From the NCBI RefSeq assembly GCF_000973725.1, contig NZ_CP009621.1:3589001-3653000 (forward strand): a stretch of DNA of 64,000 nucleotides, in the 5' to 3' direction. A program made the translations under genes and the position numbers. Below, one piece after another: positions 1-8,758 of the stretch. Position 1 is the first letter of the stretch. Each line of letters opens with the position of its first letter. This DNA is from Pontibacter korlensis. GTDB lineage: Bacteria > Bacteroidota > Bacteroidia > Cytophagales > Hymenobacteraceae. The notes under the pieces are model-generated. The model ran no database searches, had not been told where the DNA came from, and saw nothing but the letters and a program-made list of their open reading frames with translations.

Positions 1-361
1 AAACTATGTTTTGTTCCTGCTGTAGATTTCTGTAGTTGTAGAAAAGTACGACAGAAGCAGTACAAATCATTAGCAGTACTGCAGCAGCTATTTGCCAAGC
101 TGGAACACCGCTGCGCTTTTTTTCCTGGTTTAGCTTTGCATCCAGGCGAACATGAATATCCGCTACGGCAGCCTTCGTGCTTTCTGCCTCAGACATGGCC
201 ATACCCTCTAAGATATCGCTGCACAGGTCGCAGTGCAGCAGGTGCTTCTCGACCTGATGGCTTTGAGAGTGTGCCAATGCATCTTCATGGTACTGCCGCA
301 ACAGTTCCAGCGAAGGGTGACCACCTTCCTCAGTCAATATGTTTAGCTTATCTAGCGGCAT
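1..361 (-). CDS. anti-sigma factor, zinc-finger type (3' end beyond window)
   Basis: The frame opens at an ATG at 361 on the minus strand and stays open to base 1, so the C-terminus is outside the window. About 120 residues are visible. Near residue 36-48 there is an H-x3-C-x2-C arrangement (KHLLHCDLC), as in the zinc-binding anti-sigma domain that clamps ECF sigma factors. A membrane segment follows at about residues 88-108 (AWQIAAAVLLMICTASVVLF), giving a cytoplasmic N-terminus and a periplasmic remainder. The start overlaps the 3' end of the sigma factor gene by 14 bases, so the two are translationally coupled. Inferred role: membrane-bound inhibitor of that sigma factor. The periplasmic sensing part cannot be seen. 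Confidence 0.8.
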   Translation of the reverse strand, partial: MPLDKLNILTEEGGHPSLELLRQYHEDALAHSQSHQVEKHLLHCDLCSDILEGMAMSEAESTKAAVADIHVRLDAKLNQEKKRSGVPAWQIAAAVLLMICTASVVLFYNYRNLQQEQNIV

Positions 362-947
362 GGTTTTTCTCCATGTAAATCTTCAGGTTTCTCTTTCCGT
401 TCTGTATATAGCTCTTCACTTTGCTAAGCTCGCAGCCAGTAAGAGTGGCAATTTCTTTATAACTCTTTTCTTGCAGGTAAAATAACTCCAGGCACTGCCG
501 CTGCTCGGGAGGCAAGGTTTTCAAGCCTTCGGTTACAGCTAATTCGTCCTGTTCATGAGTCTCTGCCTCTATAAGATGAAGCAGAGAGGTATTTTCCATA
601 AGAGGCAGGTCTAATTCTTCCAGCTTAACTTTTTCCTGCTCCTTGTTAGCCCGCAGCTGCATCAGACAGTAATTCTTTGCAGTAACGTGTAGCCAGCTTT
701 TAAAATTGGAGATCTCGTGCTTTAGGAGGGTAGTTGCCAGCTGCTCAAACAGCTGCATGGTAGTGTCTTTGCTTTCCTCCTCATCCCTTAGGTATTTCAG
801 GCATACCAGGTACACCATCTCCGTATGCCGCTGAAAGAGCTCTCCTAAGTGTGCCATGTCTCCCGTTTGCCTGTAACGGCGCACCAGCTCCAGGTCATCC
901 GGGGGTGGCTTTGGGTTAGAAAACAGCTTTAGGAAAATGGGGAACAT
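348..947 (-). CDS. RNA polymerase sigma factor, sigma-70 family (ECF type)
   Basis: A 199-residue protein with sigma region 2 at about residues 22-75 (LVRRYRQTGDMAHLGELFQR onward) and region 4 at about 140-192, including the helix-turn-helix stretch SYKEIATLTGCELSKVKSYI. Length and two-domain layout match ECF sigma factors, which redirect RNA polymerase to a small regulon. It overlaps the downstream anti-sigma gene and is divergent from the vWA/carboxypeptidase-regulatory-domain gene at 1061. The same trio (sigma, anti-sigma, vWA protein) is common in Bacteroidota, so the vWA gene is a plausible target. The inducing signal cannot be read from the sequence. Confidence 0.88.
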   Translation of the reverse strand: MFPIFLKLFSNPKPPPDDLELVRRYRQTGDMAHLGELFQRHTEMVYLVCLKYLRDEEESKDTTMQLFEQLATTLLKHEISNFKSWLHVTAKNYCLMQLRANKEQEKVKLEELDLPLMENTSLLHLIEAETHEQDELAVTEGLKTLPPEQRQCLELFYLQEKSYKEIATLTGCELSKVKSYIQNGKRNLKIYMEKNHAAR

Positions 948-1060
948 GGTGAAACATCTGTTTCTTAAAGAAAGGAAAAAATAAGCATAAAAAAATCGGA
1001 TTCTTTTTATGGAATAAGTGGATGCGCTGCATCATAAAGGAAACGGATAAACATAAAGCC

Positions 1061-2947
1061 ATGAAAAGAATAATTTACACATTGCTGTTGGTCCTCCTGT
1101 TTGCGGGGCTGCGTGCCGAGGCACAGGAAAGAGTCATTACCGGAACTGTTCGTGATGCAGGCTCGGATAAGGTGCTGCCAGGGGTATCGGTAGTGCTAAA
1201 AGGAACAAATAAAGGAGCAGCTACAGATCAGTACGGGAAGTATAGTATAAGCATACCGAATGAAAAGGCTATACTTATCTTCTCGTTTATAGGCTATGAG
1301 CGGGAAGAGATTAAAGTAGGGAAACAGCAGGTAATAGATGTGCTTTTAAAGCCAGATACCAAAGCGCTGGAGGAGGTTGTTGTTACAGGCTATGGACAGC
1401 AACGGAAAATAAGTATCCGTGGCAACTCCGCTTTGGAAGGAAAGGTGACAGGGGTACAGGTGCAAAAGCATACGGCAGCTGTTTTGTATAACGAGGTAAT
1501 GTTGCCACATAATACTGAAAACTATAATTACATTCAGGAAAGTACCTTCCAGAGTGCGAAGAAGAACCCGCTTTCTACCTTCTCAATCGACGTTGATAAA
1601 GCTTCCTACAGCAACGTGCGTCGCTACCTGAGCAATGGGCAGCTTCCGCCAGTGGATGCAGTCCGCATAGAGGAAATGGTCAACTACTTCAGTTATGATT
1701 ATCTGCAGCCGACAGGTGATGCGCCTTTTTCTGTTACAACAGAGCTCTCTGTTTGTCCCTGGAACAGGGAAAACCAACTGCTGCACATCGGGTTGCAGGG
1801 TAAGGATATTCCTACTGATAATCTGCCGCCCTCTAACCTAGTATTCCTGATTGATGTGTCTGGCTCCATGAGCATGCCTGAAAAGCTTCCCCTTGTGAAG
1901 GCTGGCTTCAAACTGCTTGTAGACCAGCTGCGGCCGCAGGATAAAGTAGCCATTGTAGTATATGCAGGCGCAGCAGGACTGGTATTACCACCCACCACAG
2001 GAAACAGCAAAGACAAAATAATGGAAGCCATCGAGATGCTGGAGGCTGGTGGCTCTACGGCAGGAGGTGCAGGTATAAACCTGGCCTACAAAGTGGCGCA
2101 GGAGCAGTATATGGATGGAGGTAACAACAGGGTTATACTTGCCACAGACGGGGATTTTAATGTGGGTGTAAGCAGCGACAGTGAGTTGGAACGCCTGATC
2201 GAGAAAAAACGCGAGACAGGTATTGCCCTGACCGTGCTGGGATTTGGCACTGGCAATCTAAAGGACTCACGCATGGAACAACTAGCGGACAAGGGCAACG
2301 GAAATTATGCCTATGTAGATAATATACTGGAGGCAAAGAAAGTGTTTGTAAATGAGTTTGGCGGCACACTTTTTACCATTGCCAAAGACGTAAAACTGCA
2401 GCTGGAATTTAATCCAGTACATGTAAAAGCCTATCGCTTGATCGGTTATGAAAACCGCACGCTGCAGGCAGAGGACTTTAACGACGATAAAAAAGATGCT
2501 GGTGAGCTGGGCTCGGGGCATACAGTAACCGCACTATACGAGATTGTGCCTGCCAGTGCCAAAGGCACTACAACGGCTGTCGGTACAGTAGATGACTTGA
2601 AATACCAGGATGTAGAGCTGAATAAAAACGCCGCTGCCTCTGATGAGCTTCTGACACTAAAGCTGCGCTATAAATCACCAGAAGGAGGGGCCAGTAAACT
2701 TATTACTTCTACAGTGTCGAGTAAGCCGATAGTAGAGAGCGCAAGCTCTGATAATTTTAGATTCTCTGCTGCAGTAGCTGCCTTTGGTATGCTGCTTCGA
2801 AATTCTGAGTTCAAGGGTATTGCTACCTATGCACAGGTGCTCGAACTAGCTCAAGGAGCACAGGGGGCAGATAAAGAAAGGTATAGAGCAGAATTTATCA
2901 GGATGGTGAAGTCCCGCAGCCTTTTGAGCGAGAATAAAAGACATTGA
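1061..2947 (+). CDS. vWA domain protein with CarboxypepD_reg-like domain (YfbK/DUF3520 type)
   Basis: I place the start at ATG 1061 because a clean signal peptide follows (MKRIIYTLLLVLLFAG, cleavage near AEAQE); an in-frame ATG at 1022 would put charged residues in front. The 628-residue product has a carboxypeptidase regulatory-like beta-sandwich at about residues 25-105, a short TonB-plug-like stretch (EEVVVTGYGQQ), the vWF N-terminal domain typical of YfbK homologues (SIDVDKASYSNVRRYL), and a von Willebrand A domain with the MIDAS motif DVSGS near residue 265. The C-terminus matches the DUF3520 region. It is exported and probably acts at the cell envelope as a metal-dependent binding protein. 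It is divergent from the sigma/anti-sigma pair. Ligand unknown. Confidence 0.85.
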   Translation: MKRIIYTLLLVLLFAGLRAEAQERVITGTVRDAGSDKVLPGVSVVLKGTNKGAATDQYGKYSISIPNEKAILIFSFIGYEREEIKVGKQQVIDVLLKPDTKALEEVVVTGYGQQRKISIRGNSALEGKVTGVQVQKHTAAVLYNEVMLPHNTENYNYIQESTFQSAKKNPLSTFSIDVDKASYSNVRRYLSNGQLPPVDAVRIEEMVNYFSYDYLQPTGDAPFSVTTELSVCPWNRENQLLHIGLQGKDIPTDNLPPSNLVFLIDVSGSMSMPEKLPLVKAGFKLLVDQLRPQDKVAIVVYAGAAGLVLPPTTGNSKDKIMEAIEMLEAGGSTAGGAGINLAYKVAQEQYMDGGNNRVILATDGDFNVGVSSDSELERLIEKKRETGIALTVLGFGTGNLKDSRMEQLADKGNGNYAYVDNILEAKKVFVNEFGGTLFTIAKDVKLQLEFNPVHVKAYRLIGYENRTLQAEDFNDDKKDAGELGSGHTVTALYEIVPASAKGTTTAVGTVDDLKYQDVELNKNAAASDELLTLKLRYKSPEGGASKLITSTVSSKPIVESASSDNFRFSAAVAAFGMLLRNSEFKGIATYAQVLELAQGAQGADKERYRAEFIRMVKSRSLLSENKRH

Positions 2948-3053
2948 AGTCACCCTGAAAGTATAGGAGTTAAGAATAATTCAGCAGCTACTTGATTTAT
3001 ACTTATGTAGCTGCTGACTAATACGCTTTACAAATTACAGGATCGAATTCCGG

Positions 3054-4364
3054 CTAAACATCTGCTTCAGCGGCTGCGGCAGTAGCAAGCCTTTCCTTTT
3101 GTTTCACAGCTTTGTCTATAATGTACATCATGCCGATGGTGATAACGGTGGCTAGCACAACTACATAACCAAGTATATCATAATGCTCCAGCTTACCGCT
3201 GCTGGTTTGTACTACAATCACCCCAGCCAAAGCAGAAGCAAGTCCACCTGAAATTTGTTGTACTGAAGACTGTATGCTCATGTAAGCACCACGGTCTGCT
3301 GGCTCCGGTATGGCTGTCATAAGAGCAGAGCCAGCTACCATGCGAGAAGTAACGCCTATAAACATGAAGACATTGATTACTAATACCAGCCAAAGCGGAG
3401 TAATACCCAGGTTACAGTATATGGCAATTACTACTATCGACAGCACTGAGCCCCACACAAACAGTTTATACTTCCCAAACTGATCGCTCAGCTTGCCAGC
3501 CACAGGACCGGCTACCATGGCGCATACACCGGTTACCATGTAGATCATAGGCAGATCATCCAAGCTTATACCGAGGTTGTAGACGGTAAACGCACTGGCA
3601 AAAGGCATCAGCATAAAGCCTCCTGTAGCAAGTAAGGTAATAGCGGCAAAGCCTTTCAGGTAATGAGGTGTAGACACTACACCTGCCAAATGGCTAAAGG
3701 CACTACGGTTCGACTGCAGCTGCAGGTGTGCTTTTATAGGCTTCATCACAACAGCTATCGCCACGCCTACTAGTACACTTATACCCACTATCAGTAGAAA
3801 AGGGGAGTGCCAGCCCCAGGCGCTGGCAAGGTAAAGGCTCAGCGGAATTCCCAGCACCTGGCTCACAGCAAAAGCCATCTGCACAAAGCCCATCACACGA
3901 CCGCGCATGTGCATCGGAAAAAGATCTGTGATGATTGCGAAAGAGATGGAGCCAATTACGCCACCGAACAATCCGGTTACAATACGGGCGATCAAAAGGT
4001 ATTCATAGTCGGGGGCGAGCCCACAGAACAAGGTGCCAAGTGTGAAGCCAGCATAGAAGAAAAGCAGCAACTTCTTTCGGTCAAATTTGTCGGCAAACCC
4101 AGCGGCCAACAAGCCTGATGCACCTGCACTGAAAGCATAAGCAGACACCACCCAACCGAACTGTCGTGGGGTAACCGATAGCTCCTGAATCAGCTGCGCC
4201 CCGAGCGGGGACAGCACCATAAAGTCCAGGATGATGGTGAACTGGAGGATAGCTAGTACAGCGATAACAAAGGCCTGGTACTTGGTAAATGCCTCCCGCG
4301 CTGCAGGCGGCGTAGTATGTTTTTTCTCAGGCTCCATAAGGGTAGCCGAATTCGTATTCTTCAT
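3054..4364 (-). CDS. MFS transporter
   Basis: A 436-residue inner-membrane protein with about twelve hydrophobic segments. The motif between segments 2 and 3 (AAGFADKFDRKKLL) is the major facilitator superfamily A-motif G-x-x-x-D-r-x-g-R/K-R/K, and a second related motif (GKLSDQFGKYKL) occurs in the second half. The family is closest in look to arabinose-efflux/drug-proton antiporters, so export of a small molecule by proton exchange is likely; the substrate cannot be inferred. It has no obvious operon partner: the vWA gene converges on it and the PAP2 gene lies 150 bases upstream on the same strand. The hydrophilic N-terminal 25 residues include METs that could serve as later starts. Confidence 0.85.
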   Translation of the reverse strand: MKNTNSATLMEPEKKHTTPPAAREAFTKYQAFVIAVLAILQFTIILDFMVLSPLGAQLIQELSVTPRQFGWVVSAYAFSAGASGLLAAGFADKFDRKKLLLFFYAGFTLGTLFCGLAPDYEYLLIARIVTGLFGGVIGSISFAIITDLFPMHMRGRVMGFVQMAFAVSQVLGIPLSLYLASAWGWHSPFLLIVGISVLVGVAIAVVMKPIKAHLQLQSNRSAFSHLAGVVSTPHYLKGFAAITLLATGGFMLMPFASAFTVYNLGISLDDLPMIYMVTGVCAMVAGPVAGKLSDQFGKYKLFVWGSVLSIVVIAIYCNLGITPLWLVLVINVFMFIGVTSRMVAGSALMTAIPEPADRGAYMSIQSSVQQISGGLASALAGVIVVQTSSGKLEHYDILGYVVVLATVITIGMMYIIDKAVKQKERLATAAAAEADV

Positions 4365-4449
4365 TTTAAGTGATGCTGAAGTGTTGAAGAGCTTTATCCT
4401 TAGCCAGCAGGATATTTCTCAAAGCCTGGTAATTACCTTATGTCTTCAG

Positions 4450-4480
4450 AACATTTGAGTAACATTTGAGTAACATTTGA
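4450..4480. repeat. short tandem repeat, 11-bp unit, nearly three copies
   Basis: The unit AACATTTGAGT is present at 4450-4460 and 4461-4471, with a partial third copy at 4472-4480. It lies between the MFS gene and the PAP2 gene, upstream of the MFS start, so it could affect that promoter. Such small arrays can vary in copy number by slippage. Confidence 0.85.
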
Positions 4481-4513
4481 AAAGGCCTGCTCTGCACAGG
4501 TAATGTAAGGATA

Positions 4514-5134
4514 TTATGTGTTTCTTTTTGAGATAAGTAGAGGATATAGTTGATTCTGGTACTGCAGAAAGATATAGTTTGCAGCGGCTGCACTGGTTGT
4601 AGCTATTACAACAGAGGCCAATACATCGCTTGGGTAGTGCACTCCCAAAGCTAACCTGGAGTATCCTACCACTAATGCCCAGGTCAAAACAAGCCCTCTC
4701 AGCAATGCGTTCTTAAACATAAGTATAATGGCTGTTGCAGTGGCAAAAGTTAGCGCTGTGTGCCCTGAGGGAAAAGATGGACTGCCTGCACTGGCGATCT
4801 GCTCTACCATGTCGCTGGAAATGAAAGGCCTGGTACGGTCGATGCTATACTTTAGTGCGGCAACTAATACGGTAGTAAGGCCGAGAGTAAACATGCACTG
4901 GCAGGCTTTCAGTTTTAGTCTGATTTCCTTTCTTAGATAGCCAATCAGGTACAGGAAAACGGGAGCCAGGGCACAGATAAAGTAGGCCGTTGCAGTAATG
5001 CCATACAGCATTATGTCCAGTGTGGTAAGCCTGTTGTTGTTGATCAGCTGCAGTGTTTCCAAATCTACACTTTCCAGTGTGCCGATGAGGGTGGTATTCA
5101 GGAGTAATAGAAGTATAAAAAACGTAGAAAGCAT
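4514..5134 (-). CDS. PAP2 family phosphatase
   Basis: A 206-residue membrane protein carrying the three type 2 phosphatidic acid phosphatase signatures: K95 to R102-P103 (KYSIDRTRP), PSGH at residues 122-125, and R160-x5-H166-x3-D170 (SRLALGVHYPSD). All catalytic residues are present, and about six membrane segments surround them. These enzymes dephosphorylate lipid phosphates such as phosphatidic acid or undecaprenyl pyrophosphate at the outer face of the inner membrane. There is no operon partner to narrow the substrate. It is distinct from the PAP2-like lipid transferase at 27267 in this window. Confidence 0.88.
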   Translation of the reverse strand: MLSTFFILLLLLNTTLIGTLESVDLETLQLINNNRLTTLDIMLYGITATAYFICALAPVFLYLIGYLRKEIRLKLKACQCMFTLGLTTVLVAALKYSIDRTRPFISSDMVEQIASAGSPSFPSGHTALTFATATAIILMFKNALLRGLVLTWALVVGYSRLALGVHYPSDVLASVVIATTSAAAANYIFLQYQNQLYPLLISKRNT

Positions 5135-5317
5135 TGTGGGTAAAGAACTTGTTTATTATGGGCTACAAAGTTAGGGCAGTGCTTATCACCCTGAAAGCAC
5201 TACCAAGCTTGTAGCTTTTGTTATTTGACGTACTGCAGCGTTTTATGGACGAAGTGCAGCAGGTTTTATACCGACTTCAAGGATGAAAGTTGCTACACCA
5301 CTTCATAATATACTTGC

Positions 5318-5623
5318 TCAGGAAAGCAGTTTACTGCCGATGTGCTCCATAAGTGCCTGGCGCTGACTGCGGCCAACAGGTAAGTATGTGCCCCCAACAA
5401 TAACTTTTTTACAACTCAGTGCCTGTACATGGTTCAGGTTGATGATGTAAGATTTGTGGCAGCGGATATATTGCTGTGCCGGCAAACTTTGCTCCAGGCT
5501 TTTGAAGGTCAGGTGCACAATTAATTTACGGGTGGTCGTATATAACTGCACGTAGTTCTGCATCCCTTCCATGTACTGAATGTCCGAAAGCTGTACTTTT
5601 TCCAGTATCTTATTGTGTCTCAC
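5318..5623 (-). CDS. stand-alone LytTR DNA-binding domain protein
   Basis: A 101-residue protein that is almost entirely a LytTR domain (ILYIEG-like core here as IQYMEGMQNYVQLYT, then IRCHKSYIINLNHV and LPVGRSQRQAL). LytTR normally sits behind a receiver domain in response regulators of about 240 residues; here no receiver is encoded. The start is probably GTG at 5623, and the homology seems to continue a few codons upstream (KVYLFV) to an in-frame TAA. It is therefore either a natural orphan LytTR or a response regulator that lost its receiver. No histidine kinase is adjacent. Confidence 0.72.
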   Translation of the reverse strand: MRHNKILEKVQLSDIQYMEGMQNYVQLYTTTRKLIVHLTFKSLEQSLPAQQYIRCHKSYIINLNHVQALSCKKVIVGGTYLPVGRSQRQALMEHIGSKLLS

Positions 5624-5731
5624 AAATAAGTAAACTTTTATTTACTTCACCATCATCAGGTTTTTTAATTCTTTTTCTTGTAATCAGAGCGGAGCGTTGC
5701 CCATGCGGTTTCCGCTTTTTATTTTTGGCCC

Positions 5732-5761
5732 CTTCTGTTTAGCCTTTGGGCTAAACAGAAG
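5732..5761. repeat. perfect 13-bp inverted repeat with 4-nt loop
   Basis: Arm CTTCTGTTTAGCC at 5732-5744 and its exact complement at 5749-5761, loop TTTG. A shorter stem (GCGG TTT CCGC with following T-rich run) lies just upstream, and a third (GGCCACA/TGTGGCC) just downstream. It sits in the 200-base gap between the LytTR gene and the GNAT pseudogene. It may be a bidirectional terminator or a REP-like element. I considered an integron attC site and rejected it because the core-site motifs have the wrong order. Confidence 0.6.
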
Positions 5762-5827
5762 CTTAACGCCGCGCTTACTAAACAAGGCCACACGACCAGT
5801 TCTTCTGTGGCCTTTCATATTTAATCA

Positions 5828-6343
5828 ATGGAATTCAATTTTAGGTAAGCCACTCTATCAGAGCAATCACAAATTTGAGAAATTCTGCAGCAAGCCATAA
5901 TTCGCAGAAAAGAGGATGGCAGTAACCAGTGGCAAGACGGCTATCCTAACCCGGAAGCAGTCAGAAAAGACATTGAAGATGGAGTTGGCTTTGTCTTAAC
6001 CGAAGGAGACACAATTATTGGCTATAGCGCAGTAATGATAAATGACGAACCTGAGTATGCCAGGATAGAAGGGAAGTGGTTAACGAATGATGACTTTGTA
6101 GTAGTTCATCGAGTAGCTATTTCAGAAAAGCACCTGGGGAAAGGTTTGGCCAAAAAAATCTTCGGGTTTATAGAAGACTTTGCCCGCAGCAACAACATCT
6201 ACAGCATCAAAGCAGATACTAACTTTGATAATATGGCCATGATAAATACTTTTGAAAAGTTGGGCTATGTCTATTGCGGAGAGGTATACTTTAGGGGAAG
6301 CCCAAGACGAGCATACGAGAAAGTACTAGCTAAAGCTGATTAG
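5828..6343 (+). pseudogene. GNAT family N-acetyltransferase, inactivated by two nonsense codons
   Basis: A continuous GNAT-like reading frame runs from ATG 5828 to the TAG at 6341-6343 (171 sense-equivalent codons) but is broken by TAA at 5846-5848 and TGA at 5876-5878, both in the same frame. Reading TAA as Lys and TGA as Trp restores a normal N-terminus (MEFNFR-K-ATLSEQSQI-W-EILQQAI). The acetyl-CoA binding segment is intact (VAISEKHLGKGLAKKIFGF), as is the C-terminal half. The only intact start left is ATG 6035, which would give 102 residues lacking the first third of the fold. Two separate point mutations with no frameshift suggest recent decay, though stop-codon readthrough cannot be excluded. 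Confidence 0.8.
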
Positions 6344-6481
6344 TAAGGTCTGGGCGAAAGCTTTCCCGTTGATGATAAGTTGGAGAGGCTTTATTTTATG
6401 TTAGCTGCAACGGTTGCTTCGTAATTTTTCTAAAGAACAAAGTATATTATTATTAACATAATAATGTAACTGAATACAAAA

Positions 6482-6508
6482 AGACCTGCCTCAAACCGAG
6501 GCAGGTCT
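6482..6508 (-). terminator. rho-independent terminator of the aldehyde dehydrogenase gene
   Basis: An 11-bp perfect stem (AGACCTGCCTC / GAGGCAGGTCT, loop 6493-6497) lies 12 bases past the aldehyde dehydrogenase stop. On the minus strand it is followed by TTTTTG, as expected for intrinsic termination. Confidence 0.85.
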
Positions 6509-6519
6509 CTTTGTATGAT

Positions 6520-7980
6520 CTAAGCGGTAGGGTAGTCTCTAGGTTTTGCCTGTACACTAACCCACTGCACAGTTGTCATTTCATCTATTATAAAGTCGTC
6601 GCCGAAGCGACCAACACCGGATGATTTTTCGCCACCAAATGGCGTTTGTGGCTCATCGTTCACACTCTGGTCATTAATATGTATCATACCTGTTTCTACA
6701 TTTCGAGCTACCTGCAGCCCCCTGAGCAGATCCTGAGTATGTAGTGCGCCGCTGAGTCCAAACTCTGTTGCATTAGCCAGCTCAATAGCTTCCTCATCGT
6801 TCTTGAAGGTGATGATGCCCACTGCGGGCCCAAATACCTCCTCTTTAAAAATAGGCATGTCTTTGGTCACGCCAGTTAAAACGGTTGGCTCTACTACATT
6901 TCCGTCAGCTTTTCCACCAGTTTCAAGTTTGGCTCCGGCATCAATCGTACGCTGTACCAGGTCTACCACGCGCTTCGCTGCTTTATTATCGATTAGAGGA
7001 CCTACAATAGTATCCTTGTTGCGCGGGTCACCGGTTTTAAGCTGTTTAGCTTTAGCCACAAACTTCTGTGTAAACTCCTCAGCCAGGCTTTCATGTGTCA
7101 GAATCCTGTTGGTGGACATACAGATCTGGGCCTGGTGCATAAATCTGCCAAATATGGCAGCATCCACTGCACGGTCTACATCGGCATCGTCGAGTATGAT
7201 GAAGGCATTATTACCACCCAGCTCCAGCGCCAATTTCTTTAAGCCTTCACCAGCAATGCGGCCTATACCTTTTCCTACAGGAGTAGAACCGGTAAATGAT
7301 ATTAGCTTAGAGGCGGGATGACCTGTAAAATAGTCGCCGATTACGCTGGATTTACCAACCACGACGTTAAACACGCCGGCAGGTAAGCCCGCCTCTTCGA
7401 AGAGCTTTGCCAGTAAAGTACCACCTGTTACCGGAGATTGTGAAGCGGGCTTTACAACGATACAGTTACCCAAAGCAATGGCAGGCGCTACAGAGCGCAT
7501 CGACAAGTATAACGGGAAGTTCCAGGGACTGATTATTCCCACAACCCCAAGGGGCTTTCTGAAAACATAGTTTTCTTTCCCGGGCACTGTAGAAGGTGTA
7601 ATCATACCTCGCATGCGGGTAGGGAAGGAAGCTGCTTCTACCAGCATATCATAGGTCTGGTCTATTTCAACAGTAGCCTTCAACTGAGTGCTGCCAACTT
7701 CTTTTACAAGCCAATCTGTTACTTCCATTTGTCTTTCCCGCAGCAGGTTTGCGGCTTTAAGCAGGATGCCGCGCTTTACGTTTGGGTTTTCGTCGGCCCA
7801 GGCTTTGCTTTTATCCTTAGCTACCTGAAATGCCCGGTCCACATCTTGTTGGCTGGCACCCTTAAATTTATTCAGCAGTGATTCATCGTAGGGGTTCAGG
7901 TTCTCAATAAAATTGTCCTCGCTACCGTCTATCCATTCGCCGTTGATGTATTGTTTGTTTAGCTCGTTGTATTGTTCCAT
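6520..7980 (-). CDS. NAD(P)-dependent aldehyde dehydrogenase
   Basis: A 486-residue member of the aldehyde dehydrogenase superfamily, full length for the family. It oxidises aldehydes to carboxylates with NAD(P)+. Conserved residues visible are Asn154 (SPWNFPL), the cofactor lysine K177 (VVKPASQSP), the general base Glu253 (LALELGG) and the catalytic thiol Cys287 (QICMSTNR). Sequence flavour (GKGIGRIAGEGLKKLALELGG) is like benzaldehyde/vanillin-type dehydrogenases, but substrate is not certain. It is a single-gene unit with its own terminator; the acetyltransferase gene upstream is 75 bases away and may be separately transcribed. Confidence 0.9.
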   Translation of the reverse strand: MEQYNELNKQYINGEWIDGSEDNFIENLNPYDESLLNKFKGASQQDVDRAFQVAKDKSKAWADENPNVKRGILLKAANLLRERQMEVTDWLVKEVGSTQLKATVEIDQTYDMLVEAASFPTRMRGMITPSTVPGKENYVFRKPLGVVGIISPWNFPLYLSMRSVAPAIALGNCIVVKPASQSPVTGGTLLAKLFEEAGLPAGVFNVVVGKSSVIGDYFTGHPASKLISFTGSTPVGKGIGRIAGEGLKKLALELGGNNAFIILDDADVDRAVDAAIFGRFMHQAQICMSTNRILTHESLAEEFTQKFVAKAKQLKTGDPRNKDTIVGPLIDNKAAKRVVDLVQRTIDAGAKLETGGKADGNVVEPTVLTGVTKDMPIFKEEVFGPAVGIITFKNDEEAIELANATEFGLSGALHTQDLLRGLQVARNVETGMIHINDQSVNDEPQTPFGGEKSSGVGRFGDDFIIDEMTTVQWVSVQAKPRDYPTA

Positions 7981-8055
7981 AGCTTCTGTGATGCAATTGT
8001 GGTAAATAATTACTACAGTTGTACCACATTGCTATGGCTTTGGTTGTTCAGCAGC

Positions 8056-8595
8056 TTAGAGTAGCACCTCCGGCTCAGGTTGCAACACTTGGTCAACAGG
8101 TCTTAGGGTTTTGATCACACGGGCAGGGTTTCCCACAGCAATAGAGTCGTCCGGAATATCTTTTACCACAACAGATCCTGCACCGATCCTTACATTGTTT
8201 CCAACTCGTACTTCGCCAATGATACACACATTAGAGCCTATCTCTACATTGTCACCGATAATGGGTGAACCTGAATAGCTGCCGTCTTCTTTGCGGATAT
8301 TGCCAATGGTGGTGGAGTGCCTGATAAAGCAATTGTTTCCTATAACAGAGCAGCCATTTACTACCAAGGCATGGCCATGGCCCAGGTAGAAGTTCTTGCC
8401 TACTGTGGTCCAGTGGGGCAGCTCAATGCATAAAAACCATTCTACAAACAGCTTGTAAAAAGCTAGGTACGGAAGCCATATTATCCTAAGTAATTTACTT
8501 TTAGAAGCGGGACGGGCAAGGCGAAACAGCACCATCACCAGGCGACCTTTCAAATTACCTTTGTTTGCCTCCCAGTCCTGAAAAACATAATTCAT
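8056..8595 (-). CDS. serine acetyltransferase-like hexapeptide-repeat acetyltransferase
   Basis: A 179-residue protein with a left-handed beta-helix made of hexapeptide repeats (about residues 75-160: VIGNNCFIRHSTTIGN, IIGDNVEIGSNVCIIG, VRVGNNVRIGAGSVV). The motif LGHGHALVVN and the final IAVGNPARVI are typical of serine O-acetyltransferase/WcaB-type enzymes that use acetyl-CoA. The alpha-helical N-terminal domain of true CysE is short here, and the stretch with FVEWFLCIELP resembles polysaccharide-associated acetyltransferases, so acetylation of a glycan precursor is as likely as cysteine synthesis. No other polysaccharide or cysteine genes are adjacent. Confidence 0.8.
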   Translation of the reverse strand: MNYVFQDWEANKGNLKGRLVMVLFRLARPASKSKLLRIIWLPYLAFYKLFVEWFLCIELPHWTTVGKNFYLGHGHALVVNGCSVIGNNCFIRHSTTIGNIRKEDGSYSGSPIIGDNVEIGSNVCIIGEVRVGNNVRIGAGSVVVKDIPDDSIAVGNPARVIKTLRPVDQVLQPEPEVLL

Positions 8596-8758
8596 GTTGT
8601 TTTATTCTTAAGGGTGTAAGGATATGCTTTCGGGTGTTGCTTTACGATGTTTTTAGCAAAATGATTAGCCTTTCACTCGGAAAGCGCTGCAGATAGTTTT
8701 CCGAAGGGGAGGCTGTGTGGAACTTTGGTGCATGTACAGCTAATTGACATTCCCACCG

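Noticed and set aside
5694-5770. Possible integron attC site around the 13-bp palindrome
   Set aside because: The flanking GTT and AAC triplets are in the reverse order to attC core sites, and no cassette array or integrase is present.
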